Assembly (NCBI GenBank): GCA_002762735.1
Contig: PCVV01000012.1
Location: 1-21,163 of the forward strand
Source: Candidatus Pacearchaeota archaeon CG11_big_fil_rev_8_21_14_0_20_30_13
GTDB lineage: Archaea; Nanobdellota; Nanobdellia; Pacearchaeales; GW2011-AR1
Length of the DNA: 21,163 nucleotides
Reading direction: 5' to 3'
Of this stretch, positions 6,229 to 13,356 are shown piece by piece; the first letter of the stretch is position 1, and every line of letters starts with the position of its first letter. The notes beneath the pieces are model-generated. The model saw only the letters and a program-made list of their open reading frames with translations. It was not told the DNA's origin and made no database searches. The position numbers were made by a program, and so were the translations under genes.

Positions 6229-7374
6229 ATGGAAAAAGAAGAAATAATAAATTTTATGAAAATCGATTTTAACATAAAACCAATCGATGAACTAAACAAA
6301 AGGATCTCTTTCCCGAATTCTCAGATTAAAAAAATAATCTTCAGGGAAAGATCAGGATTTTTTTATAAGTTCACCTTTAGCACAACTTTTGATTATCTTG
6401 AAAATAAAGAAGTTATTTTTAATGAGATTTACATTTTTAATCTTAAATCAATCGAAGGAGACCTATCTGAATATGTTCTTTTAGAAAGCAATCTCAAAAA
6501 GGAAGAAGCTCCAAATTTTAAGAATGCCTATTTTGTTGCAAAAGAAGAACTAAAAAAAAGGATTCAAGAAAAAACAAATAATCTTTCAAAAGTTCTTATT
6601 TTAAATCTTGAAAAAGAAAAAGAAAAAATAGAAAAACGGTTTGGAATTGAAACAAAAGGATTTCAAAAAGAACTTGAAGAAATAACCAACAAATTAATGG
6701 AATTTGCAAGAAAAGGAGAAGTTGAAAAAATTTCAGAGCAAAAAAAATTAATTCAATCTATCAAAGAGAAGTCAAATTTTCTTGCATTTGAACAAGATAA
6801 ATTAAGAGAAATTCGGTTAGAACATCAAAAACATTTGTTAAATGTTGAAAATAAACTTGAAAAAACTACTGTAATTCAATATCCAATTTATGTGTTCACT
6901 TTAGATGTGAAAGCAGAACCATTAAAAAAATCTTTTGTTGTTGAATTTGATCCATTAGCCAAGGAAATTTCTGGTTTAACTTGTGAGAGTTGCTCAAATA
7001 AAGTTAGAGAAATATTTATCTGTAGCTCTGGACATGCATCATGTAAAAGATGTTCTCTAAATTGTGAATCTTGTAATAAAGATTTTTGTAAAAAATGTTT
7101 GAAAAATGTTTGTGAAGTCTGTTCAAAAAAGATATGCAAAGATTGTTCAGTTAGATGTTTTAGATGTTCAAAATTAGTATGTAAAACGCACACTAAAAAA
7201 AATTTGATTTCTGGAAGATTTTATTGTAATTCTTGTCTAAAAAGATGTGAAAGATGTGCTGAGATGAAAGATCCGTTTACATTCAGAGTGAGTAAGAAAA
7301 CAAATGCGGAAATTTGTGAAGATTGTTTTAGAAAAGAGATGCAAGGAAAGGTAATCGGAGAAGTATTTAATTAA
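6229..7374 (+). CDS. Coiled-coil protein with a 22-cysteine zinc-binding C-terminus
   Basis: A 381-residue soluble protein. Residues 1-100 form an alpha/beta N-terminal domain. Residues about 105-210 are a charged coiled coil. Residues 215-248 are a short beta region ending VVEFDPLAKEISGL. Residues 252-366 carry 22 Cys and at least two candidate His ligands (269, 321), almost all as CxxC knuckles at close intervals: CESC, CKRC, CESC, CKKC, CEVC, CKDC, CFRC, CNSC, CERC, CEDC. This suggests at least five zinc sites in a RING/B-box/LIM-like or zinc-ribbon array. I cannot place it in a known family. It is convergent with the helicase gene, overlapping four bases at the stops. A role in nucleic-acid or protein interaction is plausible but inferred. 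Confidence 0.85.
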   Translation: MEKEEIINFMKIDFNIKPIDELNKRISFPNSQIKKIIFRERSGFFYKFTFSTTFDYLENKEVIFNEIYIFNLKSIEGDLSEYVLLESNLKKEEAPNFKNAYFVAKEELKKRIQEKTNNLSKVLILNLEKEKEKIEKRFGIETKGFQKELEEITNKLMEFARKGEVEKISEQKKLIQSIKEKSNFLAFEQDKLREIRLEHQKHLLNVENKLEKTTVIQYPIYVFTLDVKAEPLKKSFVVEFDPLAKEISGLTCESCSNKVREIFICSSGHASCKRCSLNCESCNKDFCKKCLKNVCEVCSKKICKDCSVRCFRCSKLVCKTHTKKNLISGRFYCNSCLKRCERCAEMKDPFTFRVSKKTNAEICEDCFRKEMQGKVIGEVFN

Positions 7375-9245
7375 AATTCTTCAAAAAAGAAAGATTCTTT
7401 CACTTCTTTATTAATAAAATAAGTATAATTTTTTCCAGAATATGTTAAATAAAGATGATTTTTTGCACGGCTTATAGCAACGTAAAAAAGTCTTAGTTCT
7501 TCTTCTTCCAGATTATAGTTATACACATTTATTTTTTCAATCACCGGATGATCACTTACCTTGCATGGAAAATTTGAAAGAGTGCATCCAATTACAAAAA
7601 CAAGTTCAGCTTCAAGTCCTTTTATTGAATGAATTGTTGCAAGCGTGACTTTCCCTTTTTTAATAGAAAAATCATTAGATCCTTCTTCTTTAACAGAATG
7701 ATTTATTTCTGCTGCTTTCAAAACTTTTGAAAGTTCTTCTATTTGTCTATTTGTCCTAGATAAAACAAAGATTTCCTCTCTTGGAATTTCAGAAGAAAGA
7801 ATTTTAGACTTTACAAAATTGAATTCTTGAATTTCATTATCAAATTTGCAAATTTTAAGATCTTTTTTATTTTCAAATGTTGATTCCAATGGAGAAACCT
7901 CCATTTTTTTTGCTAAATCATTCATAACTTTAACAATGTGATTATTACTCCTGTAATTTTTAGTTAGATTAATTATTTCAGAGTCTGGATATTTTTCTTT
8001 GAACTTTAAAATATGATCAACTTCTGAACCCCTCCACCCAAATATTGATTGTCTTGGATCGCCAGTGCAAAAAAGATTTTTAGAATTTAACAAATCTAAA
8101 AGTTCTATTTGCTCAGAATTTACATCTTGAAACTCGTCAACCAAAACGTGATCAAAAATAGGAATAAATTTTTTGTAAACTTTAAAAAAGTCGATGGTGT
8201 TTCTTACTTGATCTCCGTATGTTCTGAGCCCATTAGTGGCCATATGAAAATCAAGATATTTTACTATTCCAAAAATCATTTTCAAACTTTTTAGGGTTTC
8301 ATCAGAATAGTTTTTCTCAAACTTTTCAAAACTTAGTCTCGTAGACTTAAAATATTCAAATACTTGAAAGCAATCAAATACAAACATGCTCTGTAATTGA
8401 TAGATAGTTTTATTCTTGTTTCCGTATATAAAATAATTTTGAATAGCTTCTTCCATGCTAATTCCAAGATTATCTAATGCTCTCAAAACTGCAAACATTT
8501 TATCTTGAAAAGTTGCAATTTTCATCTTTCTTCCATATATTTTCCCACCATATTTTAACAAAATTTTTTCTGAGAATGAATTAAATGTTTCAACAACTGC
8601 ATTTACTCCAAATTCTTGAAGTCTATTATTCATCTCATCTTTTGCTTTTCTTGTAAAGGTTATTGCAAGAATTTTATCGCTCTTCACTCTTTTCATTTTA
8701 TTGAGAAATTCTATTCTTTTTGTTAAAACAAAAGTTTTTCCGGATCCTGCTCCCGCAATGCATAGAATTTTTTCCTTTGGACTAACAATTGTCTTTTTTT
8801 GCTCTAGATTAAATCCCTTCAAAAAATCTTCAAGTTCTACAAAAGATGTCATCTCTTCTTCACTAATTTTTGTTTCTAATTCCCAATATTTTTGAGAGAA
8901 CGATTTAGAAAAAAAGGTAGGGTTAATAATTTCAGCTCTTCCATTTTTTCCAATTGAAAGAACCTTTGAGAAATTATTAAATACAGAATTTGAGACTTCA
9001 ATAAGTTTGTTAGTAACTAATTTATCTATAATTTCAAAAATTCTTTCTTTAGTCATAGCAGACATAGAACCAAAACTTTCAAAATCAAATAATTTATTCT
9101 TTTCAATTGAATAATTTTCTAATTCACCATAAAGAAAATCAACTAGTAAGTTTTTACCAACTGGGAAAGGGATCTCATTAAGCCCTTTAAGAACAAACAA
9201 ATAGTCATTGGATTCATCTCTTTTATATTCGGGAATTTCCGCCAT
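7371..9245 (-). CDS. UvrD/Rep-family SF1A DNA helicase with RQC-like N-terminal domain
   Basis: A 624-residue ATP-dependent 3'-5' DNA helicase by family. Motifs: Q-motif Gln149; Walker A GAGSGKT (165-171); Ia ITFTRKAKDEM; II DEFQD (370-374); III GDPRQSIFGWRG (395-406); IV NYRSN (430-434); V ATIHSIKGLE (536-545); VI FYVAISRAK (587-595). All catalytic residues are present. Residues about 22-106 resemble the winged-helix RQC domain of RecQ helicases (VGKNLLVDFLYGE, FESFGSMSAMTKERIFEIID, LIEVSN, VLSIGKNGRAEI). It is shorter than typical PcrA/UvrD (about 720), with reduced 1B/2B insertions. The ATG at 9245 is about 24 bases from a TATA box. Likely repair or replication-fork processing; the RQC part is inferred from pattern. 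Confidence 0.93.
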   Translation of the reverse strand: MAEIPEYKRDESNDYLFVLKGLNEIPFPVGKNLLVDFLYGELENYSIEKNKLFDFESFGSMSAMTKERIFEIIDKLVTNKLIEVSNSVFNNFSKVLSIGKNGRAEIINPTFFSKSFSQKYWELETKISEEEMTSFVELEDFLKGFNLEQKKTIVSPKEKILCIAGAGSGKTFVLTKRIEFLNKMKRVKSDKILAITFTRKAKDEMNNRLQEFGVNAVVETFNSFSEKILLKYGGKIYGRKMKIATFQDKMFAVLRALDNLGISMEEAIQNYFIYGNKNKTIYQLQSMFVFDCFQVFEYFKSTRLSFEKFEKNYSDETLKSLKMIFGIVKYLDFHMATNGLRTYGDQVRNTIDFFKVYKKFIPIFDHVLVDEFQDVNSEQIELLDLLNSKNLFCTGDPRQSIFGWRGSEVDHILKFKEKYPDSEIINLTKNYRSNNHIVKVMNDLAKKMEVSPLESTFENKKDLKICKFDNEIQEFNFVKSKILSSEIPREEIFVLSRTNRQIEELSKVLKAAEINHSVKEEGSNDFSIKKGKVTLATIHSIKGLEAELVFVIGCTLSNFPCKVSDHPVIEKINVYNYNLEEEELRLFYVAISRAKNHLYLTYSGKNYTYFINKEVKESFFFEEF

Positions 9246-9264
9246 AAAACTTTAAGAAAAAGTA

Positions 9265-9274
9265 GGTTTAAATT
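9265..9274 (-). promoter_or_regulatory. TATA box of the helicase gene
   Basis: AATTTAAACC on the minus strand, centred about 24 bases from the ATG at 9245. Confidence 0.55.
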
Positions 9275-9343
9275 ATTAATTGCAATATAATTCTTCTTTG
9301 CAATCAAAAAGTTATCTACTAATAGGTGACAACAGAACGGAAG

Positions 9344-9353
9344 ATTTATAAAT
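9344..9353 (+). promoter_or_regulatory. TATA box of the gene at 9373
   Basis: ATTTATAAAT, centred about 25 bases before the ATG at 9373; divergent to the helicase promoter. Confidence 0.6.
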
Positions 9354-9372
9354 TCTAAATCTATGTAATTTT

Positions 9373-10053
9373 ATGGTATTGGAAGACTATCTACCCTCAA
9401 ATAGCATTGAAAGAGAAATTTATCAAAAGGTTTTAAGTGAAAAAGAACTTTCTAAAGAGGAAGCAGGTTTGATTGGGAGAGATGGAGACTCACACGGAGA
9501 TTATCCATATCGATATGCCTTTCTAAAAAGCGATGCTCTTGGAGGTAATGGGACCAATTCAGTAGTATTTGCTATTTCGAGGAAGGAATCAAATTTAGTA
9601 GGAAAATTTCCCTGGAATCCCAAAGATTGGTGGAAAGTTCAAAGAGGTCAAATTATGCAAGAAAAAGCGTACAAGATGGGAGTTAAAGTTGCTAAACCTG
9701 AAGGTTTATACAAGGTTTTTAATTTAGATACTAAAAAATTTTATTCTGGATTTGTTATGGAACACCTGGGAATGTTACCTTTAAATGAAATAAGAAAATT
9801 AAAGGAAAGCATTTGTAAAGATGGAAGAGGAGATTTTAATTCAGAATTAAAGGAAAAAATAAGAAAGGCTGGCATTACGACTAAAGCACTTCATGATAAA
9901 GCACTTGAGGAATACGAAAATGCAAAATTATGGGCTGAATTAAATGGTTTTTCCAAAATTGATTATAGAGAAACAAATGCATTTTGGGTTCCAGAACTAG
10001 ATGATATAAGAATGATTGATTGTGATGAGTGGGATCATTTACCAAGGAATTAA
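9373..10053 (+). CDS. Compact protein-kinase-fold protein (APH/RIO-like), divergent
   Basis: A 226-residue soluble protein that I read as a small kinase-fold enzyme. Visible kinase elements: a Gly-rich loop-like LGGNGTNSVVFAI (56-68); Lys78 in LVGKFP as the beta3 lysine; Glu97 in MQEKAYKMGVKVAKPEG as the alpha-C glutamate; hinge FVMEHLG (127-133); catalytic-loop DYRETN (197-202), with the D-to-N spacing of HRDLKPEN but Ile in place of His; and MIDCDEW (214-220) as the DFG/IDFD equivalent. Residues 134-195 give a short helical C-lobe. The substrate could be a protein or a small molecule. It has its own TATA box and ends two bases before the convergent gene at 10056-10370. The fold call is an inference from motif order. 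Confidence 0.75.
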   Translation: MVLEDYLPSNSIEREIYQKVLSEKELSKEEAGLIGRDGDSHGDYPYRYAFLKSDALGGNGTNSVVFAISRKESNLVGKFPWNPKDWWKVQRGQIMQEKAYKMGVKVAKPEGLYKVFNLDTKKFYSGFVMEHLGMLPLNEIRKLKESICKDGRGDFNSELKEKIRKAGITTKALHDKALEEYENAKLWAELNGFSKIDYRETNAFWVPELDDIRMIDCDEWDHLPRN

Positions 10054-10055
10054 TT

Positions 10056-10370
10056 TTAATCTTTCTTATCAAAAATTTTTTTGCTTAAAACATAAAAAAA
10101 GATTGAAGGAATTATAAGAAGAATAATTCCAAAGCCAATTGGAACAATTCTTGAAAGAACAATTAAATAATTAATTTGAGAACTTAAAAATTCAACTGCT
10201 CGTGTAATATTCAAAGTTAAAGCTTCTCCAGGACCATTATAGGAAAGTTGGACTGCAAATAAAGTTAATATAAATCCTAAAAATCCAATTAAGATATTTC
10301 TTCCTTCTTTTTTATAAGATTTTTTCTTAGCTGGAACTACAATCTTTTTTACACGTGATTTTTTTTTCAT
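10056..10370 (-). CDS. Small membrane protein (104 aa)
   Basis: A very basic N-terminus (about the first 24 residues, with MKKKSRVKKIVV) should stay in the cytosol. It is followed by a hydrophobic segment about 26-43 (ILIGFLGFILTLFAVQL) and a longer one about 68-95 (YLIVLSRIVPIGFGIILLII), and the protein ends KKIFDKKD. I predict two or three membrane helices. No family recognised. The ATG at 10370 lies one base after the stop of the VIT-like gene, so the two form one transcription unit. No good Shine-Dalgarno is visible. It could be an accessory subunit of the transporter, but that rests on linkage only. Confidence 0.72.
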   Translation of the reverse strand: MKKKSRVKKIVVPAKKKSYKKEGRNILIGFLGFILTLFAVQLSYNGPGEALTLNITRAVEFLSSQINYLIVLSRIVPIGFGIILLIIPSIFFYVLSKKIFDKKD

Positions 10371-10371
10371 T

Positions 10372-10788
10372 TTAAATTATTTTAGAGAGGATATTCCCCA
10401 CAAAGTAAGCTGCAACTGCCGCAATACCTCCAATTAGAAATGTAATCATTCCGGATTTGAACCAATTTTTATTTGTAATTTTAGATTTAAATCCCCCTAA
10501 TAAGAAAATTGATATTCCAGAAAGAATAGATGCCCAAAAGAAGGAATTCTTAATTGTAATATTAAAAACAGTTCCAATAATAAAGATAATCAGGGGAAGC
10601 ATTCCAAAAATTAAGAAAGCAATAAATATTGAAAGGACATTCTTTCCAGGATTAATGTTTTCATAAGCAAGACCAAGTTCATCATGAAGCATAGTGTCAG
10701 CTTGGTAATTTTTATTTTTTGAAATTAAAAATGAAATCTTCTTCGCGTCGTTTCTATTAAATCCTTTTTTGATTAATAGTAATCCCAT
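10372..10788 (-). CDS. VIT1/CCC1-family transporter, C-terminal part (gene split by an in-frame stop)
   Basis: 138 residues holding the last part of the cytosolic helical domain (DAKKISFLISKNKNYQADTM, then DELGLAYENINPG) and three membrane helices (about 48-71, 82-98 and 113-136, ending AAVAAYFVGNILSKII). This matches the second half of VIT1/CCC1 iron/manganese transporters. It is in the same frame as the upstream piece at 10822-11091. Reading through the TAA at 10822-10824 adds TKKNSREEITR and continues directly into this ATG. A GGAGG at 10800-10804 lies 11 bases before the ATG at 10788, so separate initiation is possible. Alternatives are a recent pseudogene or a base-call error. Confidence 0.8.
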   Translation of the reverse strand: MGLLLIKKGFNRNDAKKISFLISKNKNYQADTMLHDELGLAYENINPGKNVLSIFIAFLIFGMLPLIIFIIGTVFNITIKNSFFWASILSGISIFLLGGFKSKITNKNWFKSGMITFLIGGIAAVAAYFVGNILSKII

Positions 10789-10821
10789 TCGAGTTATTTC
10801 CTCCCTAGAATTCTTTTTAGT

Positions 10822-11091
10822 TTAATTTTCTTCTACGCCTTTTTCAGCTTTGTAATATTCTCCTTGGGACTTTGTTGAAAGGTAATCCCCAACAGCCATT
10901 GAAATTCCATCAGCAATCAAGTTTGCAAATCCTAAAATTAATATAATTGCTGAAGAAAGGTTTGCCCCAACAACTCCCGCAACTACTGCAAAAGTTGTAA
11001 CAACTCCATCAAGCCTTCCATAAACCCCCCTTTTAAGATATTTTCCTCCAGAAGAAGAATGTAATTCTTCATAATCCTTCTTCTTTATCAT
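10822..11091 (-). CDS. VIT1/CCC1-family transporter, N-terminal part (ends at an in-frame TAA)
   Basis: 89 residues containing the family's first two membrane helices and signature. GRLDGVVTTFAVVAGVVGA carries the conserved Asp of helix 1, and LGFANLIADGISMAVGDYLS carries the Asp/Met-containing helix 2. The product stops at EYYKAEKGVEEN, inside the cytosolic metal-binding helical region where intact members continue. With the downstream piece the full frame would be about 238 residues plus the stop, the usual family length. Start: ATG 11091 (MIKKKDYEELH), about 25 bases from the likely TATA box. A TTG at 11109 is the alternative. Role by family: Fe2+/Mn2+ transport across the membrane in exchange for protons. 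Confidence 0.82.
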   Translation of the reverse strand: MIKKKDYEELHSSSGGKYLKRGVYGRLDGVVTTFAVVAGVVGANLSSAIILILGFANLIADGISMAVGDYLSTKSQGEYYKAEKGVEEN

Positions 11092-11110
11092 TAAAATATT
11101 AGGAAACAAG

Positions 11111-11120
11111 TATCTTTAAT
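11111..11120 (-). promoter_or_regulatory. Weak TATA box of the VIT-like gene
   Basis: ATTAAAGATA on the minus strand, about 25 bases from the ATG at 11091. The match is weaker than others in the window. Confidence 0.35.
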
Positions 11121-11182
11121 GTTTCCCAAAAGATAACTTAATAAATATGTTTTTCTTTTAAAGAGTAGCAAGGAAGTGTATC

Positions 11183-11371
11183 ATGAAAAACGTTTTAGAC
11201 ATGGTTGCTATGGTTCTTGTACTCATAGGTGGTCTAAATTGGGGACTAGTTGGAGCTTTTAATTTCAACTTGGTCGAGACAATTTTCGGATCTGGAGTAG
11301 TTTCGATGGTGGTCTACATTTTAGTAGGAATTTCAGCAATCTACGGCGCATTTGTATTTTTCCAAGAATAA
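11183..11371 (+). CDS. DUF378 (YuzA-like) small membrane protein
   Basis: A 62-residue protein with the DUF378 pattern: MKNVLDMVAMVLVLIGGLNW with the hallmark GGLNWGLVGAFNFNLVE turn, then a second helix VVSMVVYILVGISAIYGAF. Two membrane helices form a hairpin. Function of the family is not established. Unlike most genes here it has a plausible ribosome-binding site (AAGGAAGTG, 11170-11178) five bases before the ATG. A TATA-like TAATAAATATG at 11139-11149 would give a short leader containing it. It is divergent from the VIT-like gene. Confidence 0.9.
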   Translation: MKNVLDMVAMVLVLIGGLNWGLVGAFNFNLVETIFGSGVVSMVVYILVGISAIYGAFVFFQE

Positions 11372-11436
11372 ATTAGCTTTTAATTTATCTTTTTCTTTCT
11401 TTTTTGATTTAATATATTTGTAAATTTATAAAAAAG

Positions 11437-11446
11437 AATATAAAGG
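11437..11446 (+). promoter_or_regulatory. TATA-like element before the gene at 11466
   Basis: GAATATAAAG centred about 25 bases before the ATG. A stronger TATA, ATTTATAAA at 11424-11432, would instead leave a leader of roughly 12 bases. Confidence 0.4.
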
Positions 11447-11465
11447 AGAGCTCTTCTGATTTATT

Positions 11466-12722
11466 ATGAAGAAAATTCTCTTAACCAGTCTTGCAGTCCT
11501 TTTATTTGCAAATCCCAACTTAGAGTTAGATAAATTTGCTAAGATTGAAGATTTCAGCCCAACATCAGAAAAAAAAGGATCTTTGTGGGTTTCTCAATTT
11601 TCTTCGGAGTACCTTTCAAAATTTAATCTTTCTGAGAATTTCAATCTTGAAAAAAACAAAGAAATCACTTTAATAATTCCTCCAAAAACTTTAATTGATT
11701 TAGATAGCAAATGCTTGAATTTAAATTCAACAATTTTGGAAAGTGTAACTTATCCTTTTGAGGCTCCAACCGAATTTAAAAAATTCGCATATATTTTTAA
11801 TAGTTCAAACAAAGAAAGTAGAACGACAATAAAATACGATTCAAATTCTGTTCTGAATATAAAAACAGATTTCTCTGAAGTTCGAAACGGCCCTTTTTTG
11901 ATATCAATTGAAAATGAAAATCTTAAAGTAAGAAGTTTCTATAACACTTCAGATGTGATTCCCATGAAAGTATCTTCATCTAAAGATGAAGTTGAATTCA
12001 AAAATGAACAAAATTATCCTCCTTATTTTGTTTCTAAAAGATTAAAGGAAAAAGATTTTATTTCTATTGGGGACGCTAAGTGGATTATGGATGCATATGA
12101 AAATCTTTATGGAGATTATTTCAAGGTGAATTATAAGGGACTTGTATGTACGGATGCTGCAACTTTAATACTAAAGACTACCGGAATTGATTTAGAAAAT
12201 GAGCTGGATAGGAAGAGCATAGGAGGAAATAGTTATCGTCAAAAAAATGTTTCCACAATTAAAAGTTATGTTAGGAGTTTAGATCCAGAGAAGGTTCACT
12301 TGTTCAAAGGGGGGGATCTTGAAAAGGTCTTAAAATTCGGATCTTATTATGACTTAACTCCAGAAAATTTTGGAATGGAAAAGTTTTCTCCAGGACAGAT
12401 TCTTCTTATGACGAGATTTTTTAACTCAGGTCCAAAAAAAGGAAAGATCCAAAGGGAGGACATTCATTTTGGAGTTGTGTATGATACAAAAGACGGGAAA
12501 ATTACAGAATCTTCAATGGTAACTTCTCATACTTCAGAACCTCCATACAACACGGAAATCCAACTTTCAACTATCGACTTCGAAGATTGGTACAAAAAAA
12601 GGAGTAACTACACTGGATCAGACGAAACTACAGAATCTTTAACATATAGAATTTATGGAGTTATGGATTGGATTGAGGCCATAAACCAAGTAAAGAGTGA
12701 AAACAATAAATTAAAGAAATAA
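11466..12722 (+). CDS. Exported NlpC/P60-like (DUF1287-like) protein
   Basis: A 418-residue protein with a signal peptide (about 1-16, MKKILLTSLAVLLFAN; cleavage near residue 17). Residues 20-190 are beta-rich and unrecognised. Residues about 198-370 resemble papain-like NlpC/P60 or DUF1287 domains: candidate nucleophile Cys228 in KGLVCTDAATLILKTTGIDL, SPGQILLMT (308-316) as the core strand, candidate His334 in EDIHFGVVYD, and His355 in SHTSEPP as a possible third residue. The helical tail is 395-418. In bacteria such domains cut peptidoglycan. Archaea lack murein, so here the target could be another envelope polymer, a protein, or the surface of a partner cell. The fold call is moderate; activity is inferred. 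Confidence 0.75.
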   Translation: MKKILLTSLAVLLFANPNLELDKFAKIEDFSPTSEKKGSLWVSQFSSEYLSKFNLSENFNLEKNKEITLIIPPKTLIDLDSKCLNLNSTILESVTYPFEAPTEFKKFAYIFNSSNKESRTTIKYDSNSVLNIKTDFSEVRNGPFLISIENENLKVRSFYNTSDVIPMKVSSSKDEVEFKNEQNYPPYFVSKRLKEKDFISIGDAKWIMDAYENLYGDYFKVNYKGLVCTDAATLILKTTGIDLENELDRKSIGGNSYRQKNVSTIKSYVRSLDPEKVHLFKGGDLEKVLKFGSYYDLTPENFGMEKFSPGQILLMTRFFNSGPKKGKIQREDIHFGVVYDTKDGKITESSMVTSHTSEPPYNTEIQLSTIDFEDWYKKRSNYTGSDETTESLTYRIYGVMDWIEAINQVKSENNKLKK

Positions 12723-12747
12723 TTTATCAAACTTCTTTATCACAAGG

Positions 12748-12756
12748 TTTAAAAAT
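12748..12756 (+). promoter_or_regulatory. TATA box of tRNA-Asp
   Basis: TTTAAAAAT, centred about 33 bases before the mature tRNA 5' end. Confidence 0.5.
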
Positions 12757-12784
12757 AAAAATTGGTATCAAGAATCATTCATAG

Positions 12785-12856
12785 GCTCACATGGTCTAAC
12801 GGTTATGACACTAGCCTGTCGCGCTGGAAACCCGGGTTCGACTCCCGGTGTGGGCG
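12785..12856 (+). tRNA. tRNA-Asp (GTC)
   Basis: The acceptor 12785-12791 pairs with 12849-12855 (one G-U), with G73 at 12856 as expected for Asp. Anticodon stem: 12811-12815 with 12823-12827. The anticodon GTC is at 12818-12820. The T arm is 12832-12848 with loop TTCGACT. The molecule is 72 bases with no intron; CCA is not encoded. A four-T run follows as a possible terminator. Confidence 0.95.
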
Positions 12857-12894
12857 TATTTTGTGTAACTTCTTAATTAAGACAAATAAGAAAA

Positions 12895-12903
12895 ATTTAT
12901 AAA
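12895..12903 (+). promoter_or_regulatory. TATA box of the gene at 12925
   Basis: ATTTATAAA, centred about 26 bases before the ATG at 12925. Confidence 0.55.
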
Positions 12904-12924
12904 CTTACATGCCCCAAAAAAATT

Positions 12925-13251
12925 ATGGGATTAATCAAGAAGATTTCAACAGTTACATTATCTTTTATACTTGGCGCAGGAATTATGCGGGGGGTTGATG
13001 TAATTAATTATAATTCTAATTTAGACAAAAAGATAAATCATCTTGAAGAGATGCAAAGATATTATGGTACCAAGGCCGTATCCTATAACTTGAATTTCAG
13101 GGATTTATTTCACAATGATATTTTACCTCTGGATGACCCATCCATGAGAGAAATTGGAAAGAAAGCAGAAGATTTTCAAAAAAAAGCTGACTCATACCAG
13201 CCGAAAATTGATTCTTTGGAAAATGAGAAGATTTCCTATTTAGATTTTTAA
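12925..13251 (+). CDS. Hypothetical anchored or exported protein (108 aa)
   Basis: An N-terminal hydrophobic segment (about 7-22, STVTLSFILGAGIMRG) is followed by a charged, mostly helical remainder with coiled-coil character (LDKKINHLEEMQRYYG near 34-49, GKKAEDFQKKADSY near 78-91). The hydrophobic segment could be a signal anchor or an uncleaved signal peptide. No domain recognised. The start fits a TATA box 26 bases upstream. Its stop is followed after eight bases by a strong hairpin (13259-13300). Confidence 0.7.
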   Translation: MGLIKKISTVTLSFILGAGIMRGVDVINYNSNLDKKINHLEEMQRYYGTKAVSYNLNFRDLFHNDILPLDDPSMREIGKKAEDFQKKADSYQPKIDSLENEKISYLDF

Positions 13252-13258
13252 TATTAAA

Positions 13259-13300
13259 GATCCTAAACGCCCCTTATACTATCGGAGTGGGCGTAGGATC
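13259..13300 (+). other. Bulged hairpin, candidate structured RNA or 3' processing element
   Basis: GATCCTA (13259-13265) pairs with TAGGATC (13294-13300). After a two-A bulge, CGCCC (13268-13272) pairs with GGGCG (13289-13293). That gives 12 base pairs around a 16-base loop. The G+C-rich stem stands out against the AT-rich surroundings. No T-run follows on the plus strand, so it does not look like an intrinsic terminator. It sits between two same-strand genes. Confidence 0.5.
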
Positions 13301-13356
13301 AAATTTGGTCCACCCTCGAAAGAATTGAAATAAATATTGACCTTTTTATTGCATTA

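Noticed and set aside
5226..6299. Longer N-terminus for the metalloprotease starting at 6299
   Set aside because: It would run through both divergent promoters and overlap the neighbouring gene; a TATA box sits 25 bases before ATG 6143.
6888..7193. Minus-strand open frame opposite the cysteine-rich region
   Set aside because: The His/Leu/Gln-rich translation is a mirror of the Cys/Lys codons on the plus strand; the plus-strand CxxC pattern is the real signal.
10786..10824. Pyrrolysine or selenocysteine recoding at the VIT interruption
   Set aside because: The stop is TAA; those recoding systems use TAG and TGA, and no adjacent recoding hairpin is evident.
13311..13330. CRISPR-repeat-like end (GAAAGAATTGAAAT)
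   Set aside because: Occurs once, with no second copy at spacer distance; it lies in the probable upstream region of a small ORF.
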